DNA of 64,000 bases from CAYRVF01 sp964427535 (GTDB lineage Bacteria > Chloroflexota > Ktedonobacteria > Ktedonobacterales > JADMIN01): contig CAYRVF010000002.1 in NCBI GenBank assembly GCA_964427535.1, forward strand, positions 21,495-85,494. Direction: 5' to 3'. Both the position numbers and the translations under genes were made by a program. This document shows, piece after piece, positions 1 through 9,181 of this stretch. The notes below the pieces were generated by a model. That model was not told the DNA's origin. It searched no databases and saw nothing but the letters and a program-made list of their open reading frames with translations. Positions within the stretch are counted from its first letter, which is position 1; every line of letters begins with the position of its first letter.

Positions 1-1
1 C

Positions 2-322
2 GCCCTGCAAGCGCAGATCCACATAGGAGAGCTGACCGTTGACCTGGCCCAGCACAGCGCCGAGATGGCTGGCAAGGACATCACGCTGACGCCCATCGAG
101 TTTCGCCTGCTCGCTTACCTGGCGCAGAACGCCGGGCGTGTGATCACGCAGGATTTGCTGCTCGAACACGTCTGGGGCCCCGAGTACATCGGCGAGAGCC
201 ATCTCTTGCAAGTGAACGTGAACCGATTGCGGCACAAGATCGAGCCCGATGCGCTGCACCCGCGCTACCTTCTGACGAAGACGGGCATCGGCTATCTCCT
301 CGCGGCGCACCCAGCCGATTAG
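2..322 (+). CDS. OmpR/PhoB-family response regulator, C-terminal DNA-binding domain (5' truncated by window edge)
   Basis: The reading frame is open from base 2 and shows a complete Trans_reg_C winged helix: the N-terminal beta strands, the LTPIEFRLLAYLAQNAGRV helix region, the recognition-helix segment ending VNRLRHKIEP, and the C-terminal hairpin TKTGIGYLL. The receiver domain would lie before the window. Such regulators bind tandem direct repeats about 11 bp apart as head-to-tail dimers. Exactly such repeats (GTGA every 10-11 bp) sit upstream of many genes in the next 20 kb, so this protein is a natural candidate for their activator. That link is inference. The gene is convergent with the next one and their stop codons overlap. 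An in-frame ATG at 65 lies inside the fold and is not a credible start. Confidence 0.9.
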   Translation, partial: ALQAQIHIGELTVDLAQHSAEMAGKDITLTPIEFRLLAYLAQNAGRVITQDLLLEHVWGPEYIGESHLLQVNVNRLRHKIEPDALHPRYLLTKTGIGYLLAAHPAD

Positions 323-1254
323 CGCGACGGACTGGGGAGGACGTGCTCGGGCACGAAGGCCACTGGCATCGTCCCCACGCGCAGGAGCTCCAACGTATGC
401 TCAATGCGCTCGTCGCGCTGCGGTCGCGTCGTACCTCCCGCAAGCACCACGACATCGGGATGCTGCCGTACCACAGCAGATGCGGACAGGACGGACGCGC
501 TGTCTTCTCGTTCGACACGCAGCGCGATCGCGCGTTGAGGTTTCGATGCGGTGGCAATGAGCAGAGAGCGTTCAATTGGAGATGTTCGCGGTCGTATGTC
601 GGGACTCGCGCCCTTGCCTACATGTTGCGTCAGCCTGCCGCTATATGCCCCCGCCAATGTCCCAGCGAGGGCAAGCGGCATGCCCTGCGGGTCGTTGTCT
701 GCCCCGTCGAGGAAGACGTCTAGCCCAACCTCTGCGTGGTTGAAGGGGTTCTGTGTCTTCGGGCCGAACAACAGCACCGGGATCGTCGCCGCCTCAAGCA
801 TATCCGCCGTCACACTACGTTCTGACGGACGTGCGCGCTCGCCGGTGGCTCGGGTCGCCATGACGATCAGAGCAGCGGGGCCATGGGTGCCCCCATCGAC
901 GATCCCAAGCTCCGCCGGCCACTGAAGGAGACGGCTGAAAACGCGCACACCTCGGCTGCGCAGCGTCTCCTCGACGCGTGCCAGATACAGACTGGCGATG
1001 TAGAGGTGCGCGGATGCTCCGGCGGCGCGCGCCTTGCCCGTGGGCGTCGTGCGCGGGGAGGTCGATGCCCCATACGTCCGGACGAGCATAACCCCCGCGC
1101 TGAACGCTCGGGCCAGATTGATTGTGGGCTCGATCGCATGCTCTGCGAGGGGCGTCCCATCGAGCGGCAATATAAGGCGCCTGATAGGGAGCGCGGCAAC
1201 TTCAACGCGGTCTGTCACTCCGGCGGCGCGCACGGGAAGATTTGGTGTGCTCAT
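319..1254 (-). CDS. universal stress protein, two UspA domains
   Basis: The 311-aa protein has two Usp folds. The first starts around residue 26 with LILPLDGTPLAEHA. It ends with the segment IVMATRATGERARPSERSVT, where the usual G-x2-G-x9-G-S/T ATP-binding motif is partly degenerate. The second (about residues 175-305) is more divergent, with DVVVLAGG in place of the usual nucleotide loop. Usp proteins bind ATP or act as adaptors under starvation, hypoxia and redox stress. The upstream region carries GTGA half-sites on this strand (1380, 1401, 1412) and a TAGACT -10 candidate, so the gene probably belongs to the stress regulon of this island. It is divergent from the multicopper oxidase gene. 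Confidence 0.85.
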   Translation of the reverse strand: MSTPNLPVRAAGVTDRVEVAALPIRRLILPLDGTPLAEHAIEPTINLARAFSAGVMLVRTYGASTSPRTTPTGKARAAGASAHLYIASLYLARVEETLRSRGVRVFSRLLQWPAELGIVDGGTHGPAALIVMATRATGERARPSERSVTADMLEAATIPVLLFGPKTQNPFNHAEVGLDVFLDGADNDPQGMPLALAGTLAGAYSGRLTQHVGKGASPDIRPRTSPIERSLLIATASKPQRAIALRVEREDSASVLSASAVVRQHPDVVVLAGGTTRPQRDERIEHTLELLRVGTMPVAFVPEHVLPSPSR

Positions 1255-1351
1255 ACGTCCGTCCTCCTATAGCGTCTTAGCGCCACGGATACTGGCAGGA
1301 GCCACCTCTATCGCTCCGTGCGTTGGCCGGCGGATGTCTTCTTCTCTCTCC

Positions 1352-1415
1352 AGTCTAGGGATACTCACTCTCATGCCTCTCACAGCTCACCAGACGAACC
1401 TCACATACCGCTCAC
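1352..1415 (-). promoter_or_regulatory. GTGA-repeat operator and -10 box for the Usp gene
   Basis: On the minus strand GTGA half-sites start the motif at TCAC positions 1412, 1401 and 1380 (spacing 11 and 21). A degenerate half-site in phase at 1369 is followed after 10 bp by TAGACT (1357-1352). The layout matches the other GTGA promoters in the first 21 kb. Confidence 0.55.
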
Positions 1416-1470
1416 GGAACATGCCCGTGCCAGTCGTCCACTGCCCTGAGCTCCTCAATGGCGTGTGCTT

Positions 1471-1534
1471 GTGATGTTGTCGTGATGCGAGCAGACACGG
1501 TTGTGAGGCTGCTGAGAAGCCCCTCCGGTATCGT
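1471..1534 (+). promoter_or_regulatory. GTGA-repeat operator and -10 box for the multicopper oxidase
   Basis: GTGAT occurs at 1471 and 1482 (spacing 11) and GTGAG at 1503 (spacing 21). A weak in-phase repeat at 1514 is followed after 10 bp by TATCGT at 1529-1534. The start codon is about 90 bp downstream. Confidence 0.6.
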
Positions 1535-1624
1535 TCTCACCGGCGGCCTGATATGCCGCCAGAACCCGCGATTCCCCAAGACAGTACAGGTGGAACTGCG
1601 GGCCGACTTTGAGGGAGAAACACG

Positions 1625-2848
1625 ATGCCGACCGATCAGACCTCGACCAACTCGGTCCTCGAGCGCTCGCCCGCACCGGCCTCTTCAGACAGTGCATCCA
1701 TGCCATCCGCTGCCTTCTACTCGCCACCTGCGGTCGGCACGGCTGGGCTAGGCCGGGGGCGCGATATGCGACCCACCTGGAAACAGCAGATGACATCGCC
1801 GTTAGGCGCTTTGGTGGTAGCCGTCGTTCTGGTCGGGCTCATCGCGGGATACATGCTCGGCCTGGGAGCGGCAACCGACAGCACGCCAAGCTCAGCGACG
1901 GGCACATCCGCAACATCATCCGCGGCAAGCTCAGGATCGAATATGAGTGGAATGGGTAGCTCTGACACGACGAGCACCGCGACCGTACCCAATGCGACCC
2001 AGGACTTTGGCAATCAGCCGGCCAAGTATGTGCTCGACGGCGATAGAGCGAAGCATTTTACCTTTACAACTGAGCAGGTCATGTGGTCGCCGGTCAAAGG
2101 CGCACGCGTGCTCGCCTGGACACTCGGCGGTACGGTTCCTGGGCCGACGATCCACATCACCGCGGGCGACCATGTACGCATCACCATCGTCAACCACTTC
2201 CCGGAGGCCACGGCTATCCACTGGCACGGCCTTGAGGTGCCAACCGATGCCGATGGTGTGCCGCCTCTTGGAATGAAGCCAATTGAGCCGGGGCAGAGCT
2301 ACACGTATGACTTCACCGTGCAGGATCAGGACGCAGGCACACACTGGTACCACAGCCACTACGACGACTTGAAGCAGGTGGGCGGCGGCCTGTACGGCGC
2401 ATTCCTCGTCGATCCGCGGCCGGGCACACCTGAGGCACAACAGGCCATCCACGCCGACGTCGAGTATTCTGAGTTCATCGGCATGCTGGGGGGTTACTGG
2501 GTTCTCAACGGCAAGAGCTTCCCCGATACCCAGCCAATCGCGGTGCAACACGGCCAAACGGTGCATCTGCGGCTCTTCGGCGCGGATACGCAGATGATAC
2601 ATCCGATGCACCTGCACGGGCACACCTTTAGCATTGTCGCCGAAGATGGGCACGCGTTGGCCCAACCCATCCAGAAGGACACAGTACAGGTAGCCCCTGG
2701 CGAGACGTATGACCTGGTCTTCAACGCTTGGGCAGCACTGGGAAGCGTCTATCCATTCCATTGCCACATCCTGTCGCACCTGATGAATCCTGGCCAGTCC
2801 GAGGGCGAGATGGGCGGCCTGATCACACTCGTGCAGTACGCCAAATAA
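1625..2848 (+). CDS. membrane-anchored two-domain multicopper oxidase
   Basis: The 407-aa protein has one N-terminal membrane helix (about 58-80), a Ser/Thr/Gly-rich linker (82-125) and two cupredoxin domains. Copper motifs are HWHG (199-202), HWYHSH (240-245), HPMHLHGH (326-333) and HCHILSH (379-385), so the trinuclear centre and the type 1 Cys/His ligands are present. The catalytic part should face outside the membrane and reduce O2 while oxidising metal, phenol or another donor. After HCHILSH the usual GM does not follow at normal spacing. Instead there is an insertion (LMNPGQSEGEM), so the axial ligand is probably Met396 or absent. AGGGAGAAACACGATG gives a ribosome site before the ATG. 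A GTGA-type promoter lies upstream, which fits stress or oxygen control. The substrate cannot be told from sequence. Confidence 0.9.
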   Translation: MPTDQTSTNSVLERSPAPASSDSASMPSAAFYSPPAVGTAGLGRGRDMRPTWKQQMTSPLGALVVAVVLVGLIAGYMLGLGAATDSTPSSATGTSATSSAASSGSNMSGMGSSDTTSTATVPNATQDFGNQPAKYVLDGDRAKHFTFTTEQVMWSPVKGARVLAWTLGGTVPGPTIHITAGDHVRITIVNHFPEATAIHWHGLEVPTDADGVPPLGMKPIEPGQSYTYDFTVQDQDAGTHWYHSHYDDLKQVGGGLYGAFLVDPRPGTPEAQQAIHADVEYSEFIGMLGGYWVLNGKSFPDTQPIAVQHGQTVHLRLFGADTQMIHPMHLHGHTFSIVAEDGHALAQPIQKDTVQVAPGETYDLVFNAWAALGSVYPFHCHILSHLMNPGQSEGEMGGLITLVQYAK

Positions 2849-2890
2849 GGATTACAACGCCATCCGTCATGCAGGTGCCTGCTCCGATGC

Positions 2891-3888
2891 ATGTGGAAAT
2901 CGAGCCGCCACGTCCCTCTCGATGCGACAAGTCAGAGGGACGTGCTGTTCGAGGCGATGACGCAGATGACGCAGATGTACGGACCACTCTATGGCTCCGC
3001 GCTGGTGACCTATGAAGCGGCGAGCACGCTTGATCCCGAGAGGATCCGTGCAGAGGCTGAGAGCTACCTCACCACGGTCGCCCAGTCGCCTGAACTCGCC
3101 GGTGTCACTCTCGAGAAGGTGGCTGTCGAGGGCTACGCGGCCCCGGCGATTCTCGGGGCGATTGACGATCAGCACATTGATCTGGTCGTGCTGTGCAGCT
3201 ACGGGCGTACCGGCATCTCGCGCTGGGCACTGGGTAGCGTGGCACAGCATGTCTCACGCCAGTCACCTGTGCCAGTGCTCGTGCTCCGGATGCTGGGCGC
3301 GATGCCAATTGACGCCTCATTGGACACCCACGAGCCCATGCGCGTGCTCGTTCCGCTCGATGGGTCCGAGGAGGCTGAAGCGGTCATCGTCCCTGCCGCG
3401 GAACTGCTTCTCGCACTCGCCAGGCAACAGCCATCGGAGGTGCGGCTCGTGCTGGTCATTGACCGTTTTGCCACCGCTGTGGGCAACGTACCCGAACTGC
3501 TTGGTTCGGGATGCCGAAGGCTACCTGAGCCGTATGGCCGAAGACTCCGAGCGGAGTACAGTGGGAAGCTGCGTGTGACGGATTCGCTGGCGACGGACGT
3601 GGATATTGCCTCGGCGATCATTGCCGCCGCCGAGCAGACCGACACGGATGAGGCCGTGCCCGCCGGTCGTAGCGACATGATCGCCATGGCGACACACGGC
3701 CGGACCGGCTTCGCGAAGTGGTCGATGGGCAGCATCACTGAGCGTGTGCTCCACGGCACATCGCTGCCGATGCTGATCGTGCGCCTCGAGCACATTTCCG
3801 GGGGTCGGAGAAGACAGCTGAGCCTGCGAAGACGGCGAGCACACCCGCGCGCGAGCAGATCACTGAGTCGTGGCCCGGACTGTTCTAG
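2891..3888 (+). pseudogene. universal stress protein, damaged (several apparent frameshifts)
   Basis: Two Usp domains are recognisable: the ATP-loop segments are SYGRTGISRWALGS near residue 104 and ATHGRTGFAKWSMGS near residue 268, and a clean domain-2 start reads MRVLVPLDGSEEAEA. Three defects are visible. Domain 1 is too short and keeps only VPLD near residue 9. Between about 3503 and 3541 the family-like reading (DAEGYLSRMAED) is in the +1 frame, which implies two compensating indels. After LPMLIVRLE the natural tail (FRGSEKTAEPAK, ending TAG at 3888) is in another frame, next to a GGGGG run at about 3799. The frame as sequenced runs on to 4018 with an implausible Arg-rich end. Either the gene is decaying or the assembly has base errors here. 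Confidence 0.7.
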
Positions 3889-4100
3889 GCGCCTGTGCCG
3901 GAGTTCGTCGAATGACGGCACTCAGGTGCAGCAATTACACGTCATGTGCGCCCGTACTGGGCAGTGGGCAGGACGATACACCTCCTGCCCGCTGTCTATG
4001 TTTATAGCGCCTTCATGATCTGGCAGTCGCATTGCCACGCGTTCATCCAGTACGCTGCCCGACGAGTCTCTTGCCATGCGAGGAGCCGCTACAGTTGCCC

Positions 4101-4164
4101 GTGATGTGGCTGTGATGCCGTCGCCTTCCATCGCGAGATCGCTGTGAGACGCGGCCTCTATCCT
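4101..4164 (+). promoter_or_regulatory. GTGA-repeat operator and -10 box for the DoxX gene
   Basis: GTGAT occurs at 4101 and 4112 (spacing 11) and GTGAG at 4144 (three helical turns on). Exactly 10 bp after it is TATCCT (4159-4164). Confidence 0.65.
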
Positions 4165-4245
4165 TTAAGTGTCGGACGGAGGAGTGCATACCTAGTTGGC
4201 CACTTCACTACACGTGTTTAGGTCCGTCCGCAAGGAGTGATTTAG

Positions 4246-4914
4246 ATGAACGCATCGATTCGGCACATCCAGCCACAGGTCGCGACACAGATTCCCGAGC
4301 CGCCGGTTGCCAGATTCCTCTTCGCCGACACGCGCATGGCGATTGTCTGGCTCGTCATCCGCCTCTACGTCGGCTACCAGTGGTTGAGCGCCGGCTTCGA
4401 GAAACTCACTGGCACGTCAATCTCGTTCGGCAGCTTCGGCGAGAAGTCTCAAGGCGGGGCTTGGGTCTTCACCAACCATGATGGGGCAGCCATAGCGGGC
4501 TTCGTCAAGGGCGCGCTTGCCCAGACCACCGGAGCGCATGCCAGTGTGCAGGGATGGTATGCCAACTTCCTACAAACCTTCGTACAGCCCGATCCCGCAC
4601 TGTGGGCGTACCTGATCACCTTCGGTGAGATCGCCGTCGGTATCGGTCTGATCATCGGCATGCTGACCGGCATCGCGGCCTTCTTCGGTGTGGTGATGAA
4701 CTTCAACTATCTGCTCGCCGGAGCGGTCAGCACCAACCCGATTCTCGGCTTCCTGGGCATTCTGCTGATCCTGGCGTGGCGTGTGGCTGGCTACTACGGC
4801 GTCGATCGCTACCTGCTGCCGCTGCTCGGCACCCCATGGACCGGCTCGCTGACCACCCCTGAGAACCCGCCAGTTACGACTAGCACACCGACACCGCGTC
4901 GGGCGACCGCGTAA
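4246..4914 (+). CDS. DoxX-family membrane protein
   Basis: The 222-aa protein has about four membrane helices. One lies near residues 31-50 (VWLVIRLYVGYQWLSAGFEK, a typical DoxX start). The others lie near 120-140, 143-165 and 170-190. A soluble loop follows helix 1, and the tail is Thr/Pro-rich. DoxX and DoxD proteins are integral membrane proteins linked to thiosulfate:quinone oxidoreductase or to redox stress complexes. The exact role cannot be read from sequence. Its start follows AAGGAG at 4231. A GTGA-array promoter lies 82 bp upstream. The following Usp gene, 122 bp downstream on the same strand, may be co-transcribed. Confidence 0.8.
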   Translation: MNASIRHIQPQVATQIPEPPVARFLFADTRMAIVWLVIRLYVGYQWLSAGFEKLTGTSISFGSFGEKSQGGAWVFTNHDGAAIAGFVKGALAQTTGAHASVQGWYANFLQTFVQPDPALWAYLITFGEIAVGIGLIIGMLTGIAAFFGVVMNFNYLLAGAVSTNPILGFLGILLILAWRVAGYYGVDRYLLPLLGTPWTGSLTTPENPPVTTSTPTPRRATA

Positions 4915-5036
4915 ACCGCACGTCCTTCACGCACTCGACGTCGACGGTCTTCGCGACATGACATGCAGGGCGCTCCAGGTCCGCCAGAGCTTGGAGCGCC
5001 TGAACACTACTCATTCTGAGCGAGAGGAGACCAGCC

Positions 5037-5972
5037 ATGTTTCGCCGGATATTGGTCCCGCTCGACGAGACGGTCGAGGCCGACGACGCGCTCGCGGCGG
5101 CACGATTCTTCGCGGAGCGGGACGGGGCGCGCCTGGTGCTGCTGCATGTTGCGCCAGATGCCTCCCGTGAGGGCGGCCACACAGCCGCGACCACCGACCT
5201 ACGCTCGCGCGCGCAACTGCTGAATGCCCATGGGATAGAGTCCGAGATGCTGCTGGAGACAGGCGATCCCGCCAAGGTCATCGCGCGCGTCGCACGGACG
5301 CGTCAGGCTGATCTCGTCGTCGCCGCGCCACACCGTCGCCACGGACTCGACGGGCTGTTGCACCCCAGTGTTACCCGGCGTATCTTTTCCACCGTATCCG
5401 TGCCGACCTACGTCTGCGCAGGGCGGGTAGCTTCCACTCGCAGACAGCCGGTATTGGACACCCACACCTCACTCGTCATTGTCCCGCTGGATGGGAGTGA
5501 GCACGCCGAACAGGCGATTGCGCCCGCGATGGCGTTCGCCCGTGAGTATGGCCGCACGCTGCTCTTGCTACGCGCCGTCGGACCAAGCGGCTATATCGAC
5601 AGCGGTACCGACGCGAGCTGGTGGGAGATGCAAGAGCTAGCGAACGCCAAGCGCACGGCCCTCGAGAGTTTGAGACAGAGCCGCCATCGAATCAAGCACG
5701 ATTTTGGCATCGGCGCGCAGACGATGTTGTGCGTTGGGGAACCGGGCGCCCAGATTGCCGCCGTCGCGCAGGCGCATCCTGGAAGCCTGATCGTGATGAG
5801 CACGCATGGACGCACGGGTCTGGCACGACTGGCACTCGGCAGTGTCACCTACGACGTGGTTACCCGAGCGCCCGCACCAGTGCTGGTGGTGCCTGTCTCA
5901 GATGCGGACATCCACGCTCCCGCGCGTGTGGGCGCTCATGCAGTGTCTGAAGTGGAAGCGCCACTCGCGTAG
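5037..5972 (+). CDS. universal stress protein, two UspA domains
   Basis: The 311-aa protein starts with a canonical Usp strand (FRRILVPLDETVEADDAL). The second domain starts near residue 144 (LVIVPLDGSEHAEQAI) and has the full ATP-binding loop STHGRTGLARLALGS near residue 262. The first-domain loop (APHRRHGLDGLLHPS) lacks the standard glycines, so only domain 2 is expected to bind ATP. The start is supported by GAGAGGAGACCAGCC directly before the ATG. It follows the DoxX gene in the same direction and no separate GTGA array is seen, so read-through from that promoter is likely. Confidence 0.9.
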   Translation: MFRRILVPLDETVEADDALAAARFFAERDGARLVLLHVAPDASREGGHTAATTDLRSRAQLLNAHGIESEMLLETGDPAKVIARVARTRQADLVVAAPHRRHGLDGLLHPSVTRRIFSTVSVPTYVCAGRVASTRRQPVLDTHTSLVIVPLDGSEHAEQAIAPAMAFAREYGRTLLLLRAVGPSGYIDSGTDASWWEMQELANAKRTALESLRQSRHRIKHDFGIGAQTMLCVGEPGAQIAAVAQAHPGSLIVMSTHGRTGLARLALGSVTYDVVTRAPAPVLVVPVSDADIHAPARVGAHAVSEVEAPLA

Positions 5973-6082
5973 TCTCGGGACCCCATCGAGCACAACGAGT
6001 GTCCGGCGCATCGCGCCTGATGCCCTCTGCTGTTTCATCAGTGGAGGGCGTCTCTGTGTCTGACGCGGCCGCTCGCCGAGAA

Positions 6083-6745
6083 TCAGGGTTCGGCGGCGCT
6101 ATGTGGCGGCAACCCGAACGGTCCTGGCGGCTGGGAGATATCCAGATGGACCTCGACATCTCCGCTGGCGTAGCGCACCCGGCTGGGGAAGCCACAGGTG
6201 CGCAACACCTCTAGCATGCGCATGTTGGACCCCATCGTGATAGCCACGAGCTGGCTGATACCCTGCCCGCGGGCGTAGTCGGCCAGGCGGTGGAGGAGCG
6301 CGGTGGCGATGCCGTGGCCCTGCCAGTGGTCTTCAACCACAAACGCTACTTCCGCTATGCCAGGCTCGGTGAGGTCGTAGCGTACGACGCCGAGAATGTG
6401 TTCCGGCTCGTCCTGCAGTTGGTCCTCATTGACTGTGGCGATGAGCGCCATGCGGTCGTGGTAATCGACATGAGTGAAGCGACGCGCGTCTTCGGGAGGG
6501 AGTTCGCGCACAAAATGGAAGAACCGGAAGATGATCGTGTCGGGCGAGAGGCTCAGGTGAAAGGCACGCAGACGATCCATATCGTCCGCATGAATGGGAC
6601 GAATGTGAACGACGGTGCCGTCGCGAAGTATCAGTGGCCCTTCGAGGCGCGCTGCTTCTGGCGGTACCTCAGCGTGGGCAGCGGCATGATCAGCCGTCGT
6701 GGTGGTCTGCACCTCGTGGGGGTCATGGGGCGGCAGTGCGGTCAA
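6083..6745 (-). CDS. GNAT-family N-acetyltransferase (protein acetyltransferase-like)
   Basis: A GNAT domain covers about residues 35-205. It begins LRDGTVVHIRPIHADDMDRL and contains VAFVVEDHWQGHGIATALL, whose Q-G-H-G-I-A is the acetyl-CoA pyrophosphate loop. This arrangement resembles the GNAT part of Pat-type lysine acetyltransferases that modify acyl-CoA synthetases, but there is no cyclic-nucleotide or CoA-ligase domain. A TTG start at 6745 was chosen because AGGAGG lies 6 bp before it. The frame continues upstream to 7057, but that extension looks non-coding. Clustering with Usp genes fits a metabolic-stress role. The substrate is unknown. Confidence 0.8.
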   Translation of the reverse strand: MTALPPHDPHEVQTTTTADHAAAHAEVPPEAARLEGPLILRDGTVVHIRPIHADDMDRLRAFHLSLSPDTIIFRFFHFVRELPPEDARRFTHVDYHDRMALIATVNEDQLQDEPEHILGVVRYDLTEPGIAEVAFVVEDHWQGHGIATALLHRLADYARGQGISQLVAITMGSNMRMLEVLRTCGFPSRVRYASGDVEVHLDISQPPGPFGLPPHSAAEP

Positions 6746-7058
6746 GGCCGGCCTCCTCACCAAGCATATGTGAGCGAGCGTGTGGATCTGCCTCGCCACA
6801 ACGTCCAGTGCCCCGAATGATTTCCGTTGGATCGTAAGTGGTCGCGGTCCCATCCGGCGCGCGGAGATCTCGCTCGGGCTCTCGTTCAGTCGTATCACAT
6901 CTCGTCCAGTGGGTGACGTGCCGCCTGCTGCCGCTTGTACGCCGCCATGCTTGGGGCAGTGTGGCCGTCCCGGCAGATGGATACTGCAGTTAGATCGTCC
7001 GCGCGGCCCAATATCAGCGCACTGGCACGTCACGCTGGCAAGGGTATCAGCGAGCAAT

Positions 7059-7122
7059 GTGATACCGCTGTGATGTGTGCATGAGCCCGTGTGACACCAC
7101 AGTGAGAACTTCCCCGCATACT
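7059..7122 (+). promoter_or_regulatory. five-site GTGA operator array and -10 box
   Basis: Half-sites start at 7059 (GTGAT), 7070 (GTGAT), 7081 (ATGAG), 7091 (GTGAC) and 7102 (GTGAG), with spacing 11-11-10-11. CATACT follows exactly 10 bp after the last site (7117-7122). This is the fullest copy of the array in the window and precedes the ferredoxin/GltD-like gene by about 70 bp. Confidence 0.75.
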
Positions 7123-7194
7123 CTCCTCAACCGCTCCATGATCTTGTGATCTTTTCGCAATTGTACTGTCGAGGGAGCGGCAGAGGAGGTCGAC

Positions 7195-9146
7195 ATGGCC
7201 TTTCGGTTTCAGGTAAACGTGCAGCGCTGCATCAACTGTGGCATCTGCATGGACCTCTGCCCCGTCCGTTGCCTGGACATGACACGCCCATCTGNNNNNN
7301 NNNNGAGGTGGTAACGCCCATCCCAGGGGATAATGGATTACTGCCACAGATGATGCTCGCTCCGGTGCAGGTGGCCGCCTGCGTGGGCTGCCAGGTCTGC
7401 GCCCAGGAATGCCCGACCAACGCGATCACGATCGAGAGCGGTATACGCGAGGTGCCGCTCGGGCGTCGCGGTCCGCTGACCACCATGCCTGGCCTCGATG
7501 GCTGGCAGCCGCTCTCGGCATATACGCGCGCTACACCAGAGGAGCCGGGCGAGAGCCCGTGGGGCGACGATCACAGCTGGCATGTCGCCGAGCGCACCGA
7601 AACGTGGCAGAGCTGGCGCACGTGGCTGGGCGAGCGCAAAGAAGATCTGCGCGCTCCCTGCCAGGCGGCGTGCCCAGTGGGGACGAACGCTGGCCTCTAT
7701 GTTAGCTTGATCGCTGAGGGGCGCTACGATGAGGCGCTGCGGGTGGCCTCTGAGCCCAACCCGTTCCCCTCGATCTGCGGACGGGTCTGCACCGCGCCGT
7801 GCGAGAGCGTCTGCCGGCGCGGCGAGTTCGATGCGCCAATTGCCATCCGCGATCTCAAGCGCTTCGCAACCGACCACGGCTCGCCCTGGCAGCGCGCGCT
7901 GACCCCCCCCAAACATCAGTATCTGGAGCGTGTCGGCGTCGTCGGCGGTGGCCCTACGGGCCTCAGCGCGGCCTATTACCTCGCACGGCGCGGATACGCC
8001 GTCACCGTCTACGATGCGATGCCGGTCGCCGGTGGCATGATGGCCATCGGTATCCCGGACTATCGCCTGCCTCGCGAAGAGCTACGCCGCGATATCGACG
8101 CCATCCGCGGGCTCGGCGTTGACGTTCGCTTGAACACTGCCATTGGGCGCGATATCTCACTCGCGACCCTTCAAGAAGAGTACGACGCCGTCCTGCTCGC
8201 GGTGGGCGCACAGCGCAGCCAGCGCCTCAACGTTCCGGGCGAGGACCTGCGCGGCGTGTACCCCGCGACGACCTTCCTCAAACAGTTCAATCTCTTTCCG
8301 GAGACGCGATTGAGCGGTGTGGTCGCGGTGGTCGGCGGCGGCAGCACAGCGATGGATGCCGCGCGGTCGGCGCTACGCTGTGGAGCAACCGTGGTGCATG
8401 TCATGTATCGCCGGACCCAGAACGAGATGCCTGCCCAAGCCGAGGAGGTCCGCGCGGCGCTGGAAGAGGGCATTCAGATCCACGAGCTAGTCGCACCGCT
8501 TCGCATCGAGGGCGCGGAGGGTCACGTCGAGCGGCTCATTTGCATGCGCATGCGCCTGGGCGAGCCTGATGAGAAGGGGCGGCGCAAGCCCGTACCGACC
8601 ACTGAGCCGAATGAGGAGTTCCTTGTCGATAGCGTTCTAGTCGCGATCGGCGAGGCGCCTGACCCATCGTTCTTGCCCGAAGGCACGAGTGTCGAGGTGA
8701 CGGCCTGGGGGGGGCTGCTCATCAACACCTTCACACTTGCGACGGGCGCGCCTGGGGTCTTCGCGGCAGGTGATGTGACCACCGGCCCGACGTCGATCAT
8801 CGACGCCGCCGCTCACGGGCGCAAGGCCGCACGGTCCATCCACGCCTATCTGCGCGGTCTGCCCGCGCGTGAGGTGGCCGAGATGCCCGAGGACGAACTG
8901 GAGACGCCCTCGACGCTCCCACCAGACGGACACATCCGCCTCGATGTGCGGCCCACGCCGCGAGCGGTGATGCCGCTGCGTGCGGATGCCGCGCGCGATC
9001 GGTCGCGGGAGTTTGCGATGGGACTTTCCGAAGACCAGGCACGGCAAGAGGCGAGCCGCTGCCTGCGCTGTGATCTGGCCTATCTCTGCCCGACCATTCA
9101 AGTCGTCAGGGCCGAGCCAGCATCGTCGTCTGTGAGTGCGCGCTAG
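7195..9146 (+). CDS. ferredoxin-fused NAD(P)H-dependent FAD oxidoreductase (GltD/NfnB-like)
   Basis: The protein begins (ATG after GAGGAGGTCGAC) with a 4Fe-4S motif C-x2-C-x2-C-x3-CP at residues 12-23. The 10-N gap then breaks the frame. After it come a second cluster motif (CVGCQVCAQECP), a GltD-type Cys region (CQAACPVGTNAG, CGRVCTAPCESVC), an FAD fold (VGVVGGGPTGLSAAYYLARR), an NAD(P)H fold (VAVVGGGSTAMDAARSAL) and the closing FAD motif GVFAAGDVTTGPTS. A last Cys pair sits in CLRCDLAYLC. Proteins of this type move electrons between NAD(P)H, FAD and Fe-S clusters. No glutamate synthase large subunit is nearby, so the acceptor is unknown. Two membrane proteins follow closely and may dock it. 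A frame read through from 7146 is an artefact of the gap. Confidence 0.85.
7295..7304. other. assembly gap (10 N)
   Basis: Ten N bases lie inside the ferredoxin domain of the surrounding gene. The coding frame differs on the two sides, so the real missing length is probably not 10 bases. Confidence 0.99.
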
Positions 9147-9181
9147 ACGCCGGAGACCGGCGAGCGCGAGGAGGTATGAGC

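Noticed and set aside
7146..7294. Alternative upstream start and frame for the ferredoxin oxidoreductase
   Set aside because: It is created by the 10-N gap; the frame from 7195 carries the intact 4Fe-4S motif and has the ribosome site.
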